Positions 6,228-9,874 of a stretch of 9,874 bases of DNA are shown piece after piece. Numbering within the stretch: position 1 is the first letter of the stretch; each line of letters opens with the position of its first letter. This stretch comes from Pseudomonadales bacterium (GTDB lineage Bacteria; Pseudomonadota; Gammaproteobacteria; Pseudomonadales; Moraxellaceae): contig JABEVH010000208.1 in assembly GCA_013043915.1 (NCBI GenBank), forward strand, positions 1-9,874, read 5' to 3'. The notes beneath the pieces were generated by a model that worked only from the letters and a program-made list of their open reading frames with translations, had not been told where the DNA came from and made no database searches. The translations under genes were made by a program, and so were the position numbers.

Positions 6228-8444
6228 TCAGAAGGTATATTTCAAAGCCAGGGTCAGATTATCCATGTCCGCCATCAAATTGGCTGGACCGCCCCCCCAG
6301 TAGATGTTATAGGCCAGATCAAGCTCAACCGACTGATCATAAATCGTATTTAGGCCCAACATCGCGGTACGACGTCCCTGCATGAAGGCCCCGGTATAGT
6401 CCGAGTTACCCTGCACATCCTGACCAAATAGTAGCTGCGGCACCATATTCACATTACTAAACACTTCATCATAAGTTGCCTTCAGAGCCAGGCGATAACC
6501 CCAGGAGGTAGGGGTCATATAATCGCCTTGCGGCCCTTCTACAGCGGCTATACAACTTGCATTGCCGGGCGAACACGCGGCAGCATTGGGCTGACCATTA
6601 TTGAAAATAATGGAATTAGGTAGTGACGTATTGAGCAAGGACTTGGTCGAAGCATAGAGCTGGTTGCGGTTATAGTTGGCATAATGCACCGCACCGACTT
6701 CCACGATAGCGGTCATGCCGTCAGAATGCAGGGCATTGTTCAAATTCAGCACAGCAGACATATCCGCCGTATATTCTTCAACTTGTGCCCAGTCCTGAAT
6801 CGTTTGACCCGCATAGATGGGAGGCTGACCTGACATGGATCCCGCCAGCGAAGCAGGTCCTCCGTTACCGATGACCGGAGCCCATGCTGAGTTCTCAGCC
6901 ACCAGATTATCACCTAACTCACGCAGCACGATCTTGTTGGGGCGATAGGACATTTCACCTGCCAGCGAGAAATCACTGACCGTCGTAGAAAAGCTGGCAC
7001 CAAACAAATGCCGATTGGCAGGATAAACCAGATTATAGGTGGTGCTATTGATCGCACTGATCGTATTCAGACCGTTATACAATTCGGAGGTCTGCTGCCC
7101 AATCGTAGCAATCTGCGCAGAACTCAGACCTAGACCTGCCCCACCCGCCACGGCCGATGCTGTGCTGGCTATACCATTCAGACCCGTAACCGCCGACTTG
7201 GAAATAGCTCCTGTTATAGCACTGGCCAGGCCCAAAGATCCCGTGCTGGCCGCCAGCATATTGGTCGCCACCTGCGACACATTGGGATTCAGGCTGGCAC
7301 CGTAGGCCTGACCCACCGTGAACTGGGCCACCGGCAGATGGTCGGTGTAGTTCATAGCATACAAGGCGTACTCACTACCGCTATCACCGGGTTGAAAGCG
7401 CAGGGCCATACCAAACTGGCCATGGTTGGATGACGGCACATCACCGTTCCATGAGTTGGTCAACATGGTTGAACCGTTGCCATAAAGCTGGCTGTTATAG
7501 GCCTGCACCAACTGATTCATCTGTGATTGATTCAACAGAGTACCCGGAACATTTTTTCCTGGCTGTTGTACCTGCCCGGGCACCAAGGATGAAGCCGTGG
7601 ACATATCAACCAAAATACGTTCAGCACCATAGCCACCAAAAGAGTTATTGGTGGAGTAGAACGTACCCATACCAGGCGCTTCGGAGAAGTGCCAGCCAAA
7701 CTCAGCAAAGCCTTCCATGGACACGGCATCACTTAAGCCTAAGTTGAAATAGGCCATGGGCAAAGGCAGCAGGGCATCCTTGATCTCAGAACCAGGAACA
7801 TCGAGCTGGGCCAGCGAGACCGGATTGGCTGCATTCAGCCCCCCCTGGATATAAAGCGCTTCACCCCAGTTAACCACCTGATAACCCAGACGAACGTTCA
7901 AGGGCTTATCATCCGGCGTAAAGTTACCCCAGACATAAGCATCGTAACCACGAATACGGCGACCATCAAATTCACGCGTTGCCTGCGCGAATCCGCACGC
8001 TTGTAATTGCGCTGCAGGGGTGACCTGTGGGTTACATCCCGCTGCCGCCGGATAAGGATCATTACCTACCGGCTTCCCCCCCATCAGGGTGGGATCATAA
8101 AAAGCAAGCCCGCTGAACTGGGCGCCGTATTTGTCATGATAATTAAAGGACAGATTTTCCTGAACCATATACGCTTGCGTAAAGGGTACACCGGGATCGA
8201 AATTGGCATGTCCATCGACCTTGTTGAGTCCGGTGATGGGCATTGCAGTCAACAAATCAGGAGGCGTACGTGTCAACCACCCTGTCCCGTAAGATAACGT
8301 GGTATCTGCCTGCACTTGCAGATCAGGTCCAAGATTGAAGTTCACCGCCCAGACCGGCACACTTAGCCCTGGCAATACCAAGGTCAGCAGCCAGCGATTC
8401 CTGCGAATCCTTTGCTTGCCGCGCATGAAAAAAGGTGAACTCAT
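6228..8444 (-). CDS. DUF1302 family outer-membrane beta-barrel protein
   Basis: This 738-residue protein starts with a basic signal peptide ending near Ala33 (VPVWA before VNFNLG). The ATG at 8444 has GGGAG 8 nt upstream. It ends in LTLALKYTF, the alternating pattern with a C-terminal Phe recognised by the BAM machinery. DUF1302 landmarks include the N-terminal LQVQADTTLSYG (42-53), GRRIRGYDAYVWGNF (161-175), LGYQVVNWGEALYIQGGLNAANP (186-208, quoted in parts: VNWGEALYIQGG) and the C-terminal ELDLAYNIYWGG. Family members are predicted barrels found beside DUF1329 genes, often in bacteria using hydrophobic substrates. It is longer than the roughly 500-650 residues I expect; much of the excess is an Ala/Gly/Ser-rich stretch at about 385-462. 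Only four cysteines occur, in two close pairs (C137/C150 and C624/C631), which suggests disulfide-closed loops. It is first in the operon and probably forms the outer-membrane end of the pathway. Substrate and direction are unknown. Confidence 0.9.
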   Translation of the reverse strand: MSSPFFMRGKQRIRRNRWLLTLVLPGLSVPVWAVNFNLGPDLQVQADTTLSYGTGWLTRTPPDLLTAMPITGLNKVDGHANFDPGVPFTQAYMVQENLSFNYHDKYGAQFSGLAFYDPTLMGGKPVGNDPYPAAAGCNPQVTPAAQLQACGFAQATREFDGRRIRGYDAYVWGNFTPDDKPLNVRLGYQVVNWGEALYIQGGLNAANPVSLAQLDVPGSEIKDALLPLPMAYFNLGLSDAVSMEGFAEFGWHFSEAPGMGTFYSTNNSFGGYGAERILVDMSTASSLVPGQVQQPGKNVPGTLLNQSQMNQLVQAYNSQLYGNGSTMLTNSWNGDVPSSNHGQFGMALRFQPGDSGSEYALYAMNYTDHLPVAQFTVGQAYGASLNPNVSQVATNMLAASTGSLGLASAITGAISKSAVTGLNGIASTASAVAGGAGLGLSSAQIATIGQQTSELYNGLNTISAINSTTYNLVYPANRHLFGASFSTTVSDFSLAGEMSYRPNKIVLRELGDNLVAENSAWAPVIGNGGPASLAGSMSGQPPIYAGQTIQDWAQVEEYTADMSAVLNLNNALHSDGMTAIVEVGAVHYANYNRNQLYASTKSLLNTSLPNSIIFNNGQPNAAACSPGNASCIAAVEGPQGDYMTPTSWGYRLALKATYDEVFSNVNMVPQLLFGQDVQGNSDYTGAFMQGRRTAMLGLNTIYDQSVELDLAYNIYWGGGPANLMADMDNLTLALKYTF

Positions 8445-8554
8445 ACCAAACGCTCCCAGTAGCTTATTATTTTACCCGACAATCCCGTGCCTTTCCGTTG
8501 CCACTCCCATGACAGAACGGTGACTGCCGCCATTTATACATAATCTCCCCAGTA

Positions 8555-8582
8555 ATTAAAGCTTGAACCTGGCATTTTGCAA
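8555..8582 (-). promoter_or_regulatory. Candidate sigma70-type promoter for the DUF1302-led operon
   Basis: On the minus strand, TTGCAA (4 of 6 matches to the -35 consensus) and TTTAAT (5 of 6 to the -10) are separated by 16 bp. A start near 8548 would give a leader of about 100 nt before ATG 8444. Other AT-rich alternatives lie nearer the gene (TATAAA about 8533-8538, TAAAAT about 8470), so this is only a candidate. Confidence 0.3.
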
Positions 8583-8605
8583 GTTGACTGAGCATTTTTA
8601 CAGCA

Positions 8606-8620
8606 GTCATGTCTCATGAC
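8606..8620. repeat. Short inverted repeat, possible operator
   Basis: GTCATG-TCT-CATGAC is a perfect 6-bp inverted repeat with a 3-bp centre. It lies about 24 bp upstream of the candidate -35 of the minus-strand operon, a position suited to an activator. A second CATGACA half-site is at 8508-8514, downstream of that promoter. I do not recognise the cognate regulator. Confidence 0.35.
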
Positions 8621-8768
8621 ACAGCGTTTGGCGCTCATAATCAGCAGGCAAGCCCCTCTGTAGCGGCAGAAAATACATAAACTTTCCGCTTAAGACCCTA
8701 TACCTTCTTACCGTTGTACTATCATCTTCATTAACTCAGACTGGCTCTTCGCATAGGCAACAACCTTC

Positions 8769-9626
8769 ATGACTCATACTCCCAGCAAAGAAGACATTCA
8801 TGATGCCTTGCGTGGCATCACCATACCCGCCCAGCCGCAAATTTTGGTAGATATACAGATTGAACAGGCCAACCCCCAGCCTGACCTGCGCTATATTGCC
8901 AACCTCATCAGCCGCGACCCCGGGCTAGCTGGCAGCATCCTTAAGGTGGTGAATTCTCCATTTTTTGGCATGAGCAAAACCATTACTGATATTAACCATG
9001 CCGCCGAGATGTTAGGCATGACCATGCTGGTCAACATCCTCACAGGCATCAGTATCAAGGGCTCCATGAGTGACGGAGACATTGTCGCCCTTGGAAACTT
9101 CTGGGATTCAGCCATCGATATCGCACAAACCATGTCAGCTCTGGCAAAAAAACTGCGCCTGCGCCAGACTGATGAAGCCTATGTTCTGGGCTTGTTTCAT
9201 AACTGCGGCATCCCCCTCTTATTGCAAAAATACCCAGACTATCTTCAGGTATTGCAAAAGAGCTACCAAAACCCTGACAACGCAATCGTCGACACTGAAT
9301 TTTCACTGATAAAAACCCATCATGCAGTCATCGGCTATTACGTCGCCCGTTCCTGGCATTTGCCTCCACATCTTTGCGACATCATCAATCGCCACCACCA
9401 TGCTGACGACTTTCTGGCCATGGATGATCCTGCCTCCCCAGATGCTAAGCGTCTGCTGGCCATCTTGAAGATGGCCGAGCATATGTGTGAGACCTCAAAC
9501 AAGCTGGGGCAACAAAAAACCGACCATGAGTGGAACCGTATCCATCCCGTGGTATTCGATATTCTGGGCATTCACCAGGACCGCTACGAAAACCTGCGTG
9601 AAGACATCATGGAACTGGGCACCTGA
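8769..9626 (+). CDS. HDOD domain protein (signal transduction, stand-alone)
   Basis: This 285-residue cytoplasmic protein is almost entirely one HDOD domain; no receiver, EAL or GGDEF domain is attached. The family signature LISRDPGLAGSILKVVNSPFFG spans 46-67 (key parts ISRDPGL and KVVNSPFFG). The HD-like helix reads VLGLFHNCGIPLL (139-151), with His144-Asn145 in place of the His-Asp metal pair, followed by KTHHAVIGYYVARSWHLP (182-199) and a RHHH cluster (208-211). HDOD domains are related to HD phosphohydrolases but usually lack the full catalytic set, so a binding or signalling role is expected rather than hydrolysis. The ATG at 8769 is the earliest possible start, because an in-frame TAG lies at 8754-8756; the ribosome site is weak (AGG, 11 nt upstream). 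It is divergent from the envelope operon and ends 18 bp from the convergent pepN gene. No functional link to the operon is shown. Confidence 0.88.
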   Translation: MTHTPSKEDIHDALRGITIPAQPQILVDIQIEQANPQPDLRYIANLISRDPGLAGSILKVVNSPFFGMSKTITDINHAAEMLGMTMLVNILTGISIKGSMSDGDIVALGNFWDSAIDIAQTMSALAKKLRLRQTDEAYVLGLFHNCGIPLLLQKYPDYLQVLQKSYQNPDNAIVDTEFSLIKTHHAVIGYYVARSWHLPPHLCDIINRHHHADDFLAMDDPASPDAKRLLAILKMAEHMCETSNKLGQQKTDHEWNRIHPVVFDILGIHQDRYENLREDIMELGT

Positions 9627-9644
9627 TCGTCGTCTGACGCGCCC

Positions 9645-9874
9645 TCATTTCATAGCGGCCAGGATGTGGCGGCGCATTTCCTCCACATCGCCGGACACCT
9701 CCCCACTCAACCAGGCAGCCAACGCCTCACGTACCCGATCTTTCAGCTCGGCAGGCCAGGATGTCACACCATCCCAACTGGTCATTAACCGTGCAGCCAG
9801 CTGCGGATTGATGTTATCTAAACGAGCCATGGCGGCAGCAAGCACGTGGTAGCCCTGGCCACTGCGATCATGAA
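9645..9874 (-). CDS. pepN: Aminopeptidase N (M1 family), C-terminal end only
   Basis: Only the last 75 codons are in the window; the gene continues past the right edge. The visible part matches the C-terminal helical domain of PepN. A segment HDRSGQGYHVLAAAMARLD is followed by NINPQLAARL and then a charged helical tail ending in RRHILAAMK. E. coli PepN ends with the same plan, with a DGSGY segment, then NPQVASRL, then a basic helix (from memory). PepN is a cytoplasmic zinc aminopeptidase. Its HExxH catalytic site and N-terminal domains are outside the window, so completeness and activity cannot be judged. A GTG at 9845 is internal, not a start: the reading frame stays open and homologous upstream to the edge. 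The gene converges on the HDOD gene with 18 bp between stops and no clear terminator. Confidence 0.85.
   Translation of the reverse strand, partial: HDRSGQGYHVLAAAMARLDNINPQLAARLMTSWDGVTSWPAELKDRVREALAAWLSGEVSGDVEEMRRHILAAMK

Larger units (their letters stand above)
8445..8768. other. Divergent intergenic region, 324 bp
   Basis: This stretch separates the minus-strand operon from the plus-strand HDOD gene, so it must carry promoters for both. It has no convincing coding sequence or RNA gene. It holds a weak minus-strand promoter candidate (8555-8582), a 15-bp inverted repeat (8606-8620) and an imperfect inverted repeat with arms AGCGG and CCGCT at 8662-8690. The half-site CATGACA occurs twice, at 8508-8514 and 8615-8621. 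For the plus strand I see CATAAT at 8636-8641 as a possible -10 but no matching -35, so the HDOD promoter is not identified. Confidence 0.6.

Noticed and set aside
8570..8582. Sigma54-like site around GGCATTTTGC
   Set aside because: The GG and GC elements are only 8 bp apart, start to start, instead of the 12 bp needed for a -24/-12 promoter.
9617..9644. Possible bidirectional terminator between the HDOD and pepN genes
   Set aside because: GGGC and GCCC can pair, with an inner CGTC/GACG stem, but the helix is broken by a 7-nt bulge and no T-run follows on either strand.

Overview
The window looks like a chromosomal segment of a gammaproteobacterium of moderate GC content. The clues are a large (180-kDa class) NAD-glutamate dehydrogenase, a PepN-type aminopeptidase, an HDOD protein of the kind common in Gammaproteobacteria, and secreted and outer-membrane proteins typical of a diderm. 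Genus cannot be fixed from the sequence. Nothing marks a mobile island: no IS, integrase, tRNA, CRISPR or phage gene is visible.

Layout. Positions 1-8444 hold five genes on the minus strand, transcribed right to left: a DUF1302 outer-membrane protein (6228-8444), a DUF1329 secreted protein (4751-6142), a Ycf48-like beta-propeller (3682-4659), an RND/MMPL-type transporter (1354-3666), and the N-terminal 450 residues of a large NAD-glutamate dehydrogenase that runs off the left edge (1-1351). Gaps between these genes are 85, 91, 15 and 2 nt. The two longer gaps each carry strong hairpins. Positions 8445-8768 are a divergent intergenic region with a weak promoter candidate and an inverted repeat. 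On the plus strand lies an HDOD-domain gene (8769-9626). It converges on the 3' end of an aminopeptidase N gene (9645-9874, minus) that runs off the right edge.

How the genes work together. The central four genes encode one protein for each layer of the envelope: an RND transporter in the inner membrane, two exported periplasmic proteins (a DUF1329 protein and a seven-blade propeller) and an outer-membrane barrel. The simplest reading is a trans-envelope machine that moves a hydrophobic molecule, perhaps a lipid, between the inner and outer membranes. Substrate and direction cannot be read from the sequence. This cassette is the most interesting content of the window. None of its four families has a firmly established function in bacteria of this kind. 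The glutamate dehydrogenase start lies 2 nt after the transporter stop, so a central nitrogen-metabolism enzyme appears to be translationally coupled to the cassette.
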